DNA of 64,000 nt from Massilia horti (GCF_004614195.1 NZ_SPUM01000047.1:1-64000), one strand, 5' to 3'. Numbered from the stretch's first letter, positions 25,365 to 35,188 are shown. Numbers and translations are program-made. The notes: generated by a model from the letters alone, not told the origin.

Positions 25365-25481
25365 ATGTTCGCCAATCCCCGTTTCAATAAATCGTTTGCC
25401 CCCTCCCGGTTATTCCTGGCTGTCGGCGCACGCGCGCAGTTCCGTCTGCTGCTAAAACTACCGATCGGTTGCCGGGCCTAG
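25365..25481 (+). CDS. Putative Leu-rich leader peptide upstream of leuA
   Basis: A 38-residue open frame from ATG at 25365, with GAAGGAAAG at 25348-25356 as ribosome site. Near its end it reads FRLLLKLPIGCRA, using codons CTG CTG CTA AAA CTA. Three consecutive leucines plus a fourth, two with the rare CTA codon, are what a transcription-attenuation leader for a leucine gene looks like. It ends 83 bp before leuA. Downstream GC-rich inverted repeats are present (TGCCGGGCC and GGCCCGTCCGGCA around 25470-25502), but no clear U-run terminator, so the mechanism is unproven. Confidence 0.5.
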   Translation: MFANPRFNKSFAPSRLFLAVGARAQFRLLLKLPIGCRA

Positions 25482-25564
25482 CGTTCCGTGGCCCGTCCGG
25501 CAGCCTGCCGCCACACCCCTGCCGTTAAGGCATATTCCGTTTCGCCAATCAGGAGCAACCGATC

Positions 25565-27253
25565 ATGTTGAACAATCCCGCAGCCAAGTACCGCCCGTTC
25601 CCCGCCGTTCCACTCGCCGACCGCCAGTGGCCGGGCAAGACCATCACCCGCCCGCCGATCTGGATGAGCACCGACCTGCGCGACGGCAACCAGGCGCTGA
25701 TCGAGCCGATGAGCCCGGAAAAAAAGCTGCGTTTCTTCGAAATGCTGGTCCAGATCGGCATCAAGGAAATCGAGGTAGGCTTCCCTTCGGCTTCGCAGAC
25801 CGACTTCGACTTCGTGCGCGGCCTGGTCGACGACAAGCGCATTCCGGATGACGTCACGATCATCGTGCTGACCCAGGCGCGCGATGAACTGATCCGCCGC
25901 ACCGTGGAATCGGTCGCCGGCGCCAAACGCGCTTGCGTGCACATCTATAACTCGGTAGCGCCCGTGTTCCGCCGCGTGGTGTTCGGCATGGGCCGCGACG
26001 AGATCGTGCAGATCGCGGTCAACGGCACCAAACTGTTCAAGGAACTGACAGCGGCCCATCCGGAGACCGACTGGCGCCTGGAATATTCGCCGGAGTCGTT
26101 CTCGACCACCGAACTGGATTTCTCCAAGCAGATCGTCGACGCCGTCAGCGCCGTCTGGCAGCCGACGCCGGCCAAACCGATGATCGTCAACCTGCCCTCG
26201 ACCGTGGAAGCGAGCACGCCGAACGTGTATGCCGACCAGATCGAATGGATGTGCCGCCACCTCGAGCGCCGCGATGCGCTGGTCATCAGCGTGCACCCGC
26301 ACAATGACCGCGGCACGGCCGTGGCGGCGGCGGAACTGGCGGTGATGGCCGGCGCCGACCGCGTCGAAGGCTGCCTGTTCGGTAATGGCGAACGTACCGG
26401 CAACGTCGACCTCGTGACGCTGGCGATGAACCTGTACACCCAGGGCGTGCATCCGGGCCTGGACTTTTCGGACATCGACGCGGTGCGCCAGCTGGTCGAG
26501 GAATGCAACCAGCTGCCGGTGCACCCGCGCCACCCGTATGCGGGCGACCTGGTGTTCACCGCATTCTCAGGTTCGCACCAGGATGCGATCAAGAAGGGCT
26601 TCGCCCAACAGCAGCCGGACGCGATCTGGGAAGTGCCCTACCTGCCGATCGACCCGGCCGACCTGGGACGCAGCTACGATGCCGTGATCCGCGTGAACAG
26701 CCAGTCCGGCAAGGGCGGCATGGCCTACCTGCTCGAGCAGGAATACGGCCTGGCGCTGCCGCGCCGCCTGCAGATCGAGTTCTCGCGCGCGGTGCAGAAA
26801 GTAGCCGACAACAGCGGCCGCGAAATCGCGGCAAGCGACATCCACGCCCTGTTCTCGCGCGAATACCTGGAGCAGGACACGCCGTATCACTACGTCTCGC
26901 ACCACATGACGGAGAACAGCACCGACAGCCACCCGGTCCGCGTGGATGTGACGGTGAACCGGCACCACGCGCCGCAGGCACTGCACGGCATCGGCAACGG
27001 CCCGATCGACGCATTCGTCTCCGCGCTCGGCCTGGACATCCGCCTGATGGACTACCACGAGCATTCGATCGGCTCGGGCGCCAATGCGCGCGCGGCCTGC
27101 TATGTCGAACTGCGCGTGGCCAACGGCCCGACCCTGTTCGGGGCCGGCATCGACAGCAATATCGTGACAGCCTCGTTCAAGGCCGTACTCTCCGCCGTGA
27201 ACCGCCACATCGGCGCGAGCGAGCAGGGAGATGTGGACGCCATCGCGGCCTGA
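25565..27253 (+). CDS. leuA: 2-isopropylmalate synthase
   Basis: A 562-residue LeuA of the longer type. The catalytic TIM barrel (~30-310) shows [13 protein letters not shown], the [10 protein letters not shown] block and the metal motif [10 protein letters not shown]; the [14 protein letters not shown] signature follows. Residues ~435-555 form the C-terminal leucine-sensing allosteric domain. It condenses acetyl-CoA with 2-oxoisovalerate, the first step of leucine synthesis. Other leu genes are not next to it. A possible leucine leader peptide lies upstream (25365), suggesting attenuation control. Confidence 0.94.
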   Translation: MLNNPAAKYRPFPAVPLADRQWPGKTITRPPIWMSTDLRDGNQALIEPMSPEKKLRFFEMLVQIGIKEIEVGFPSASQTDFDFVRGLVDDKRIPDDVTIIVLTQARDELIRRTVESVAGAKRACVHIYNSVAPVFRRVVFGMGRDEIVQIAVNGTKLFKELTAAHPETDWRLEYSPESFSTTELDFSKQIVDAVSAVWQPTPAKPMIVNLPSTVEASTPNVYADQIEWMCRHLERRDALVISVHPHNDRGTAVAAAELAVMAGADRVEGCLFGNGERTGNVDLVTLAMNLYTQGVHPGLDFSDIDAVRQLVEECNQLPVHPRHPYAGDLVFTAFSGSHQDAIKKGFAQQQPDAIWEVPYLPIDPADLGRSYDAVIRVNSQSGKGGMAYLLEQEYGLALPRRLQIEFSRAVQKVADNSGREIAASDIHALFSREYLEQDTPYHYVSHHMTENSTDSHPVRVDVTVNRHHAPQALHGIGNGPIDAFVSALGLDIRLMDYHEHSIGSGANARAACYVELRVANGPTLFGAGIDSNIVTASFKAVLSAVNRHIGASEQGDVDAIAA

Positions 27254-27392
27254 CATTGGCGTCCCTGGACTGCGCCGGCATCTGGTCGGCGGCGTCGCGC
27301 GGCTTGGTGTCGGCGGACGGTTTGACGAACTTTGCCGCGATACTGGCCAGGATAGCCAGCGCTCCGATCGTTTCTAACAAGGCGTCGAGCAT
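27177..27392 (-). CDS. Possible small membrane protein overlapping the leuA end
   Basis: A 71-residue frame starting [22 protein letters not shown], with one hydrophobic helix (about residues 2-22) and a polar, Arg/Pro-rich tail. It starts 18 bp after the TauE/SafE stop on the same strand and runs antisense over the last 77 bp of leuA. The ribosome site is weak. It may be a real tail of the TauE operon or a chance frame; the hydrophobic start favours the first. Confidence 0.3.
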   Translation of the reverse strand: MLDALLETIGALAILASIAAKFVKPSADTKPRDAADQMPAQSRDANVRPRWRPHLPARSRRCGGSRRRVRP

Positions 27393-27409
27393 GGTTTTCT
27401 CGCTTGAGA

Positions 27410-28177
27410 TTAATGATGCAGCAGCGTGGGTGCGTAGGTCTTGACGAAGAACGCCAGCGTGATGCAGGAGGTGGCAAGCAGCGTGATGGCGCGGATAATG
27501 CCCGCTGGCGCGCGTCGCCCGATGTGCGCGCCGCCGTATCCGCCCACGATTGCGCCCACCAGCATGGTCAGCGTTTCGGGCCAGCGCACCGCGTTGGCCA
27601 TGATGAAAGCGAGTACCGCCACCATATTGGCCGCGCTGACCAGCAGCGTGCGAGGCGCATTCAAATGCTTCAGGTCTCGGTTGTCGAGCAATCCCCACAT
27701 CGCGATCATCATGATCCCGACCGCGCCGCCAAAGTAGCCCCCATAGACACCAAGCGCGAACTGGACGGCCAGCACCGCGTGTGCATGGATCTGCCAGCGT
27801 GCGCGCAATGCCTCGCCAATGCGTCGCCCAAACGCGAGCGCAATGGACGCAACCAGCAGCAGCCACGGCAGCACGAAGGTGAATGCGGCGGATGACGTGT
27901 GCAGCAACAGCAGCGCCCCGGCCAGGCCGCCGCACAGCGTCGTCGCCAGCAGCGCGCGTAGCGACACGGCGCCGACCGGACGCAATCCGTCACGATATGC
28001 CCACGCGCTGGCCAGCCCACCTGGAAACAACGCGACCGTGCTGGAAGCATTCGCCTGAACCGGTGGCACGCCCACCGCAATCAGGGCCGGCAAACTGACG
28101 AATGAGCCGCCTCCCGCCAGCGCATTCATCGCGCCAGCTACCATTCCTGCTGAAAAAGTCAAAAACATCGGGTTCAT
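27410..28177 (-). CDS. TauE/SafE (TSUP) family sulfite/sulfonate exporter
   Basis: A 255-residue membrane protein with about eight helices. The family motifs are AGAMNALAGGGSFVSLPAL near the start and VYGGYFGGAVGIMMIAMWGLL in the second half, the two halves of the repeated TSUP fold. Members move sulfite, sulfonates or organic anions across the inner membrane. Start at 28177 (after the 26-codon extension is removed) fits the hydrophobic N-terminus. It is divergent from a LysR regulator 90 bp away that probably controls it. Confidence 0.88.
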   Translation of the reverse strand: MNPMFLTFSAGMVAGAMNALAGGGSFVSLPALIAVGVPPVQANASSTVALFPGGLASAWAYRDGLRPVGAVSLRALLATTLCGGLAGALLLLHTSSAAFTFVLPWLLLVASIALAFGRRIGEALRARWQIHAHAVLAVQFALGVYGGYFGGAVGIMMIAMWGLLDNRDLKHLNAPRTLLVSAANMVAVLAFIMANAVRWPETLTMLVGAIVGGYGGAHIGRRAPAGIIRAITLLATSCITLAFFVKTYAPTLLHH

Positions 28178-28267
28178 GCAAGTGATGTTAGTCGGCGGGT
28201 CGCGGTCCCGCAATCTGGCAATTCCGGTGCTACACTTCGGAGATTCCGAAACCACGAGACCTTTGCC

Positions 28268-29149
28268 ATGCGCTTCGACCTGACCGATATGCGGCTATTC
28301 CTGACTGTGGTGGAATGCGGCAGCCTGACGCAAGGTGCCCGCGCGATGCATCTGGCACTCGCATCCGTCAGTGAACGCATCGCTGGCATGGAAGCGGCAC
28401 TTGGCGCGCCTCTGCTTGAACGCAACCGTCGTGGCGTGCGTGCCACCGCTGCGGGCGAGGCGCTGGTTCGACATGCCCGTTCGATCCTGGGCCAGGTCGA
28501 ACAGATGCGCGGTGAACTGCGAACCTACGCAACGGGCCTGAAAGGCCGCGTCAGGGTGCTGTCAAACACCGCCGCGATGGCGGGGTTTCTGCCGCCGCAG
28601 CTTTGCCGATTCCTGGCGGATCATCGCGACCTGTCGATCGACCTGGAAGAACGGCCTAGTGCGGAAATCGTCCAGGCGCTGGTGGACAGGCGTGCCGATC
28701 TGGGCATCGTCGCGGACATCACGGATCTGGCCATGCTGCAGACGCACCTGATCGCCGATGACCAGCTCGTCGTCGTCGCCAGCCATTCGCATCGCCTGGC
28801 CGGGCAATCGAACGTGGTCTTTGCCGATATCCTGGCCGAGCCAATCGTGGGTATGGCGGATACTGCGCTCGAAACGCATCTGGCGGAACGTGCATCGCGG
28901 CTGGGCCGTCAGCTCGACTACCGCATCCAATTGCGCAACACCGAGCATGTGGCCATGTACGTCGAAGCAGGCATCGGCATTTCGATCCTCTCCCATGCGC
29001 TGGCCAAGACAATCCGACGTGACCTGGCCATCCTGCCGCTGTCGGAAGCCTGGGCCGCGCGGCGACTCTACCTGTGCGCACGCGACTTCTCCGCACTGAC
29101 GCCGCACGCCGGCCTGCTTGCGCAGCAACTGCTGCAGCGCGCGCCGTAG
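28268..29149 (+). CDS. LysR-family transcriptional regulator
   Basis: A 293-residue LysR-type regulator: N-terminal winged helix (residues ~1-65; FLTVVECGSLTQGARAMHLALASVSERIAGMEAAL) and a C-terminal periplasmic-binding-like effector domain (~90-290; GRVRVLSNTAAMAGFLPPQL). These proteins act as tetramers and need a small ligand. It is divergent from the TauE/SafE gene, so the likely target is the shared 28178-28267 region. The inducer is unknown, although an organic acid or sulfonate would suit the exporter. Confidence 0.9.
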   Translation: MRFDLTDMRLFLTVVECGSLTQGARAMHLALASVSERIAGMEAALGAPLLERNRRGVRATAAGEALVRHARSILGQVEQMRGELRTYATGLKGRVRVLSNTAAMAGFLPPQLCRFLADHRDLSIDLEERPSAEIVQALVDRRADLGIVADITDLAMLQTHLIADDQLVVVASHSHRLAGQSNVVFADILAEPIVGMADTALETHLAERASRLGRQLDYRIQLRNTEHVAMYVEAGIGISILSHALAKTIRRDLAILPLSEAWAARRLYLCARDFSALTPHAGLLAQQLLQRAP

Positions 29150-29245
29150 ACCCCGTACACCGTCAAATAAGCAAACATTCGATCAATTGCTTGAAAGAAC
29201 TGAGCTTATGATAGGAAGCATCTCGTTTCCTGACGGTTCAGATGC

Positions 29246-31621
29246 ATGACTGCACACCCTCCCCGCCGGCGCCTGCTTGGCGCCGCTGCTGCTGCCGTCG
29301 GCGGCCTGGTCCTGTCCTTCGGCCAAACCGTCGGCGCCGCAACGCGCTCGCCGCGCTTCGTGATCGGCGAACAGGACTTCCTGCTCGATGGCAAGCGCCT
29401 GCAGATCCGATGCGGCGAGATGCATTTCGCCCGCGTGCCGCGCGAGTACTGGAGCCATCGCTTGAAGGCGATCAAGGCGATGGGGCTCAACACGGTGTGC
29501 GCCTACCTGTTCTGGAACTTCCACGAATGGCGCGAAGGCCGCTTTGACTGGAGCGGCCAGCGCGACGCTGCGCAATTCTGCCGGTTGGCAGCGCAGGAAG
29601 GCCTATGGGTCATTTTGCGGCCCGGCCCATACGCCTGCGCCGAATGGGAGATGGGCGGCCTGCCGTGGTGGCTGCTCAAACAGCCGGGCGACGGCTTCCT
29701 GCGCACGCGCGACGAAGCGTTCATGCGGCCCGCGCGGCGCTGGCTGGCCGGGGTCGGGCGCGTGTTCGCGCCCTTGCAGGTCACGCGTGGCGGCCCGGTC
29801 CTGATGGTGCAGGTCGAGAACGAATATGGATTCTTCGGCCAGGACATCGACTACATGCGCATGATGCGCCAGGCCGTGCTGGAAGGCGGGTTCGACGTGC
29901 CCCTGTTCCAATGCAACCCGACCAACGCGCTGGCCCGGACCCACATCCCTGAACTGTTCTCCGTCGCGAACTTCGGCAGCGATCCGGAACGCGGCTTCCA
30001 GGCCCTGGCTTCATTGCAGAAGGGTCCGCTGATGTGCGGCGAATACTATTCCGGCTGGTTCGATACCTGGGGCGCCCCGCACCGGCGTGGCGATGCCACC
30101 AAGGCTGTGGGCGACATAGAGGCCATGCTCAAGGCGAATGGCTCGTTCAGCCTGTACATGGCGCATGGCGGCACCACCTTCGGGCTGTGGGGCGGCTGCG
30201 ACCGTCCATTCCGGCCCGACACCACCAGCTACGACTACGACGCGCCAATTGGCGAAGCCGGCTGGCTGGGCGATAAGTTCGAAGCCTACCGGGCGGCCAT
30301 GCAGCCGTTCCTGGAACCGGGCGAAACCCTGCCGCCGCCACCGGCGAGAAAACCAGTGATCGCGATCGACGCCTTCACCCTGAACGAAAGCGCTGCCGTA
30401 TTTGCCAGCCTGCCCAAGACCGCAATCCGCGACGTGTCGCCGCGGCCGATTGAACACTACGACATCAGCCGCGGCCTGGTGGCCTATCGCGTTACGCTGC
30501 CGGCCGGCCCGGCCGGCGTGCTGGAAGCGGCCAAGGTGCGCGACCTGGCCTGGGTCTACCTCGACGGCAAACAGATCGGGACGATGGATACGCGTTACCG
30601 CCGGTTCCGGGTGGACGTGCCGGCTCGCTCCGCGCCGGCCACGCTCGATATCCTGCTCTACACCATCGCCCGCGTGAATTTCGGCGTCGAGATCCATGAC
30701 CGCAAAGGCCTGCATGGCCCGATCCGCTTCCGTCCGGAGGTCGGCGATACCCAGGCCATCGTGAACTGGGAAATCCGCGCGATCGATTTCGACGCCGACG
30801 GCCGTCTGCCGCCGCTGGCCTGGAAACGGGCGGGGAGCACCGGCCCTGCGTTCTGGCGCGGTAGCTTCACGGTACGCGAAACGGGCGACACCTTTCTCGA
30901 CATGTCCAATTGGGGCCAGGGGATCGTCTGGATCAACGGGACCTGCCTTGGCCGCTACTGGAGCATCGGCCCAACCCAGACCATGTACCTGCCGGGTCCA
31001 TGGATTCGGCCCGGACGCAATGAGATCGTGGTGCTCGACCTCACCGGACCGCAGAACGCGCGCATCGCCGGCTTGACGGCCCCCATCTTCGACCGCCTGC
31101 AACCGGAACGCGATTTGGCACGGCCGAGCGCCACAGCACATCCACTACTCGACGGACTGGCCCCGGTGCATGAAGGCGACTTTGCCCCTGGCCCCGCCAC
31201 GGAGGACGTACGCTTTGCAACGCCCGTCAGCGGCCGCCAGTTCTGCCTCGAAGCATTGAGCGCCTTTGACGGCAAGGACTTTGCCGCGGTGGCCGAGATC
31301 GCCCTGCTGGACAAGGCCGGCAACGCACTCGACCAATCCAGCTGGACCGTCGCCTACGCCAGCAGCGAAGAACTCGCGAAAGAGGACGGCTCGGCGCTCA
31401 ACGCGATCAACGGCCAGGCGGCCGACTACTGGCACACGGCCTACAGCGGCAATGGACCGCACCCCGCGCTTCCGCACCGGCTGGTGATCGACCTGGGCAG
31501 CAAGGTCGAAGTTGCCGGCATGCGCTATACGCCGCGCCAGGGGCGCGACAACGTCACCGGACGTATCCGGCATTACCGGGTGTATGTGGCGGACAAGCTG
31601 GTTCAGGCGGTGGGCCGCTGA
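29246..31621 (+). CDS. Beta-galactosidase, glycoside hydrolase family 35, exported
   Basis: A 791-residue enzyme. An RRRLLGAAAAAVGG start suggests Tat export. The GH35 TIM barrel (~residues 35-355) has the acid/base Glu193 in VQVENEYG and the nucleophile Glu266 in CGEYYSGWFD. Beta-sandwich domains follow, with WGQGIVWINGTCLGRYWSIGPTQTMYLPG typical of the family, and the last ~125 residues look like an F5/8-type C (discoidin, CBM32-like) sugar-binding module. It removes terminal beta-galactose from plant glycans. It is monocistronic and begins at ATG 29246. Confidence 0.9.
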   Translation: MTAHPPRRRLLGAAAAAVGGLVLSFGQTVGAATRSPRFVIGEQDFLLDGKRLQIRCGEMHFARVPREYWSHRLKAIKAMGLNTVCAYLFWNFHEWREGRFDWSGQRDAAQFCRLAAQEGLWVILRPGPYACAEWEMGGLPWWLLKQPGDGFLRTRDEAFMRPARRWLAGVGRVFAPLQVTRGGPVLMVQVENEYGFFGQDIDYMRMMRQAVLEGGFDVPLFQCNPTNALARTHIPELFSVANFGSDPERGFQALASLQKGPLMCGEYYSGWFDTWGAPHRRGDATKAVGDIEAMLKANGSFSLYMAHGGTTFGLWGGCDRPFRPDTTSYDYDAPIGEAGWLGDKFEAYRAAMQPFLEPGETLPPPPARKPVIAIDAFTLNESAAVFASLPKTAIRDVSPRPIEHYDISRGLVAYRVTLPAGPAGVLEAAKVRDLAWVYLDGKQIGTMDTRYRRFRVDVPARSAPATLDILLYTIARVNFGVEIHDRKGLHGPIRFRPEVGDTQAIVNWEIRAIDFDADGRLPPLAWKRAGSTGPAFWRGSFTVRETGDTFLDMSNWGQGIVWINGTCLGRYWSIGPTQTMYLPGPWIRPGRNEIVVLDLTGPQNARIAGLTAPIFDRLQPERDLARPSATAHPLLDGLAPVHEGDFAPGPATEDVRFATPVSGRQFCLEALSAFDGKDFAAVAEIALLDKAGNALDQSSWTVAYASSEELAKEDGSALNAINGQAADYWHTAYSGNGPHPALPHRLVIDLGSKVEVAGMRYTPRQGRDNVTGRIRHYRVYVADKLVQAVGR

Positions 31622-31695
31622 CGGTCGGCGCTGGCTATAATGCTGCTCAGTCACGAAGCTGCGCCGTTGCTTCGACCTTCAAATAGAAGAGGATC

Positions 31696-32151
31696 ATGAA
31701 AGCCAAGCACACCTACCTGTACCTGCTCCTGTTCGTATCCGGTGCCGCCTTTGCCGACGACACCGCCCTGACCAAGTGCCGCACCCTGCCAGATGCCGCC
31801 AGCCGCCTGGCCTGCTACGACGCCATTCCGACGGGCCCGGCATCAGCGCCAGCACCAGCGCAAACGGTCGAAAAGAATTTCGGTCTGAAGCCTGTGGCCA
31901 AGCCGGCGACCAAGCCGGTTGAAGAAACCAATTCGATCGAAAGCACGATCGTGGGCGATTTCGATGGCTGGAGTTCAAACGCGCGCATCAAGCTGGCCAA
32001 TGGCCAAGTCTGGCGCGTCGTCGACGGCAGCGAGGCCTACCTGCCGGGCGCCACCAACCCCAAGGTCAAAATTGTGCGCAACATGTTCGGGACCCTGTTC
32101 CTCAAAATCGAAGGCACGAACCAGTCTCCCAAAGTGCGCCGGGAGGAATGA
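31696..32151 (+). CDS. Hypothetical periplasmic protein with CxxLPDAASRLACYD motif
   Basis: A 151-residue protein with a signal peptide (YLYLLLFVSGAAFADD). The mature start ALTKCRTLPDAASRLACYDAI has the cysteine-pair motif seen in many small proteobacterial envelope proteins, followed by a Pro/Ala/Lys linker and a C-terminal beta-rich part (SSNARIKLANGQVWRVVDG). No activity is known to me. RBS AGAGGA before the ATG. The long inverted repeat starts 38 bp after the stop. Confidence 0.72.
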   Translation: MKAKHTYLYLLLFVSGAAFADDTALTKCRTLPDAASRLACYDAIPTGPASAPAPAQTVEKNFGLKPVAKPATKPVEETNSIESTIVGDFDGWSSNARIKLANGQVWRVVDGSEAYLPGATNPKVKIVRNMFGTLFLKIEGTNQSPKVRREE

Positions 32152-32188
32152 GACGGCGCCGAAAAAGTCTAGTACCTCCTGCTAAACA

Positions 32189-32320
32189 CCGTCGTTCCCG
32201 GGCTCGGCGCCCCCCTTGGCGGGAACCCATGCAGACCTCGCATGCTTGCGGCGCATGCAATCACCGCTCCAACTCAGCATGGGTTCCCGCCAAGGGGGGC
32301 GCCGAGCCCGGGAACGACGG
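32189..32320. repeat. Long perfect inverted repeat (44-bp arms, 44-bp spacer)
   Basis: Left arm 32189-32232 and right arm 32277-32320 are exact reverse complements. The arm begins CCGTCGTTCCCGGGCTCGGC and continues through CCCCCCTTGGCGGGAACCC to CATGC. The spacer is unrelated. Such sequences would form a very stable hairpin; they resemble the CGTCATTCCCGCGAAGGCGGGAACC type intergenic elements of betaproteobacteria. The outer 16 bases recur at 3311. No gene is inside. Confidence 0.85.
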
Positions 32321-32369
32321 GTTTGGGGCAACAAAAGAATGAAACCTGACTGGGGATCGACAGGTATTA

Positions 32370-32540
32370 GTCCAGCGCCGCCAGCACCAGCGCCAGTCCC
32401 ATGCCAACAGCGAAAGCTGCCGCCAGGCGGCGCCGGAAATGACGGCCGCGCTCGATTGCCTTGCGCGCAAGCTTGCGTGGTTTGGCGGTGAGGTGTTCAT
32501 GCTGCCGGCCGTTGCCGCGCAGGGTGGTTTTCGTATTCAT
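32370..32540 (-). CDS. Small basic membrane protein, 56 residues
   Basis: Reads MNTKTTLRGNGRQHEHLTAK, then a strongly basic stretch (KAIERGRHFRRR) and one hydrophobic helix at the end (LAAAFAVGMGLALVLAALD). It is too small to place in a family and the ribosome site is weak (GGATACTGGAC). The composition, a basic region followed by a helix, is plausible for a short inner-membrane protein. Confidence 0.4.
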
Positions 32541-32990
32541 GTCCAGTATCCAGTGCCTTGGCGCTCCAGCGCCAGAGGTAATAATCAAGCGGCCCTACCC
32601 AGCGGGCAAGGTACAAAGAATGACGCTCGGCAGAAAACGGAAATTATTTCCGCCTGCCGAGCCTAATCAAGCCGAGCCAAGTGTCTGGAGACTAGAGCAG
32701 CCATGCCGCAAGCGCGAACACTGGGCAGGTGCAGGGGAGATGCGAAACGCCGTGCCGCGCAAAGCCCTGCCGCAAAGGACGCGGCCGCAAACTGGGGGGC
32801 AATGCAATGAATCCGGATCATGGGCACAGTCGAGCGGGGGGTTAATCAAACCAAACGATAGTATATACAATTTCCTCAGCCATGGGCAAACCGCCGTGAT
32901 TGTCAAGCGGGGCAAATGAGCATCCGTACTGTGCAGGTGCCCGGCAAAGCCAGCGTTTAAGATGGGGCCGGACATACGGACACCATCATC
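32541..32990. other. Intergenic stretch before the deacetylase gene
   Basis: About 450 bp with no gene I can support. It is mixed in composition and includes an AT-richer part around 32855-32880 that could hold the promoter of the deacetylase gene. No repeats of the dispersed families were found. Confidence 0.4.
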
Positions 32991-34946
32991 ATGACAACGC
33001 GCCGCGACATGCTGATTCTCGGGGCCGGCATGGCCTGCCTGCCGGCCTGCGGAGGCGGCAAACATCCGCCCGCCGATCCCAACGCCAAGTACGGCGTGCA
33101 AATCGCGGACTGGTCCGATGCACAAACGCTGGCAGCCAATGCCGCGCTCATCCCGGGACCGCCGCCAGGCGCCAGCGCGGGGACTGTCCTGCGCCTGCAG
33201 CAAAGCGCCAGCATCTCATTCGGCCAGCAACTCGCCATACCCGCCGCACACGGCTACGTGCCGCCCGGGCCTCCCCCCGGTTTTTCCGCTGGCGTGTGGG
33301 CGCGCAATCCATGCACTCGCACCCTCAATTTCAGGCTGAGCATTTTCGACCAAAGCAACCGCCACCAGGTCGAATGGAACTGCGCAATCGATCCCGCTGA
33401 TCATTGGGTGTTCCTGACCATGTCGCCAAGCCAGCAGGCATTCAGCGACTGGGTTCCTGGCACGGACATCGTGGGCTCTGCCCGGATCAGCCAGCTGGAT
33501 GTCCAGGCCGATGGCCCCTGGCTGCCCGGCGACACGGCCGATTTTGCCGGCGTCTACCTTGACGTGCGCAGCCGGCCGCTGTTCCTCATCACCTTTGACG
33601 ACGGCAACGATACCCAGCGCAATGCCCGCGAAGATGTACCGGGCTCGCCCGCGCTCACCGTCACGCGCAGCGATCTGAACGTATTCGTCACCGCCGCGCG
33701 CCACGAGCTGGTGCCTGGCGACGCTATCCTGTTCCCCGGGACCGTCCCGGCGGGCCTGGCCAGCGGAGTCGTCTACTGGGTGTGCAGCGTCCCGACGACG
33801 GAAACGTTCACCCTGGCGACCGACAGCACGCTGGGCAACCCCGTCTCCAGCCCAGGGTTCAGCGGCGCCGCGCCGTTTGAATACCGGGGCCTGAGCTTGC
33901 AGAGCGGCCAGCAGATCGTCGAGCGTTATGGATTCAAGGGCAGCCTGTTTCTTGTACCGGACTGGCTCGGCACTGACGGGCGCTATGGTTACAGCCAGCG
34001 GCCCAACAAGTTCATGAGCGCGGCGGAAGCCCTGGCGCTGCGCGATGCCGGATGGTCGATCGGATCGCACTCGGCAACCCACCCGTCCAGCCGGGAGAAC
34101 GCCGGCCTGCGCTTGCTGGGGCCCTACGGCTACTTCCTGAGCAATACCGTCGACATGCTGCCGGCGCAATACGTCAGGGACTGGCAACTGGACAGTACCT
34201 TCCGCCGGCGGCTGATCCGCGCCCAGGCGGGCAGCAACCTGCTCACGTTCGAGAACCCGCACCGGTTTCTCGCCAACATGCCCATCCAGTTCGTCGACAC
34301 GGTCCCTCCAGGCATCGCCACCGGCGTCACCTACTTTTGCCAGTCCACGCCCACGCCGACCACGGCGACACTTGCGCATGACCAGGGCAGCCTCGCGCCG
34401 ACGGTCGCCATCACCAGCGACTGGACCGGGCTCGGCAACTACCGCTACGCGGGTTCCGCGCCTGACGACAGCGCCATCTTCAACGACATCATGGCCGGCA
34501 TTGAAGGACTGGCGGCGCTCGGCTTTGCGACCGCGGCCAAGTTTTTCGCCCTGCCCCAGGGCGCGGCCGACACGTATGTGCGTTCGGCGTGCCGGCGCAC
34601 AGGGCTCAAATGGATACGTGGCGCATCGCTCGGCGCGCACACGATTAACGTCGGTGCGCCAACCGGCGGCGGTCTTTCGGCGATGGTAAACATACCCGGC
34701 GGCTGGCTGGGCCAGCTCGACAGCGTCGTGACCGACAGCGTCACCTCGCCCACGCTGGACCAGATTGCCGCCTACATCGACCAGACGATCACCCAGGGCG
34801 CCTGCGGGTGCAACTACCACCACGCGGTGGCAGGCGCCAATGCGGCCAGGCTGGACAGCGTCTGCGCCTTTTTGCGCGACAGAGCCAGCCGCAACCTGCT
34901 CGACGTCGTCACGCTCGACCGGCTGGCCGATATCCTCGGGCTGTAG
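32991..34946 (+). CDS. Polysaccharide deacetylase-like protein with two inserted modules
   Basis: A 651-residue exported protein: MTTRRDMLILGAG with a lipobox-like CLPAC near residue 20. A beta-rich domain fills ~residues 30-195. The NodB deacetylase motif 1 is ITFDDGND (~199-206) and motif 2 is GSHSATH (~358-364), with a late NYHHAVAG block that could supply the third motif. Two similar ~75-residue segments interrupt the fold, at ~221-290 and ~404-475, sharing the pattern TVPxGxAxGVxYxxxSxP-xTxTLA. These inserts resemble phage tail-fibre/adhesin repeats. It would remove acetyl groups from a surface or plant glycan. Confidence 0.75.
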   Translation: MTTRRDMLILGAGMACLPACGGGKHPPADPNAKYGVQIADWSDAQTLAANAALIPGPPPGASAGTVLRLQQSASISFGQQLAIPAAHGYVPPGPPPGFSAGVWARNPCTRTLNFRLSIFDQSNRHQVEWNCAIDPADHWVFLTMSPSQQAFSDWVPGTDIVGSARISQLDVQADGPWLPGDTADFAGVYLDVRSRPLFLITFDDGNDTQRNAREDVPGSPALTVTRSDLNVFVTAARHELVPGDAILFPGTVPAGLASGVVYWVCSVPTTETFTLATDSTLGNPVSSPGFSGAAPFEYRGLSLQSGQQIVERYGFKGSLFLVPDWLGTDGRYGYSQRPNKFMSAAEALALRDAGWSIGSHSATHPSSRENAGLRLLGPYGYFLSNTVDMLPAQYVRDWQLDSTFRRRLIRAQAGSNLLTFENPHRFLANMPIQFVDTVPPGIATGVTYFCQSTPTPTTATLAHDQGSLAPTVAITSDWTGLGNYRYAGSAPDDSAIFNDIMAGIEGLAALGFATAAKFFALPQGAADTYVRSACRRTGLKWIRGASLGAHTINVGAPTGGGLSAMVNIPGGWLGQLDSVVTDSVTSPTLDQIAAYIDQTITQGACGCNYHHAVAGANAARLDSVCAFLRDRASRNLLDVVTLDRLADILGL

Positions 34947-35188
34947 ATGCCGAGCACGGCCAATCGGCCTCAAGCTGGGCGCTCACCGCGCGCCAGTCTT
35001 TACAGTTCTTTTCAATTGTCCCCATCGCGGGCGCCAATGCTGTGCTCCGTTTGAGCGGGCTCAGCCGTAATGCAGAAATGCGGAGGTCAGGCCGAAACTC
35101 GTCATTAAGCTCAGCCTTGAGGGGCGCGTGCTCCCTGGAGAAATTGCGCCTTCGAAACGTGCGCCCCTTTCTCCACTTTCAGGAGCCT

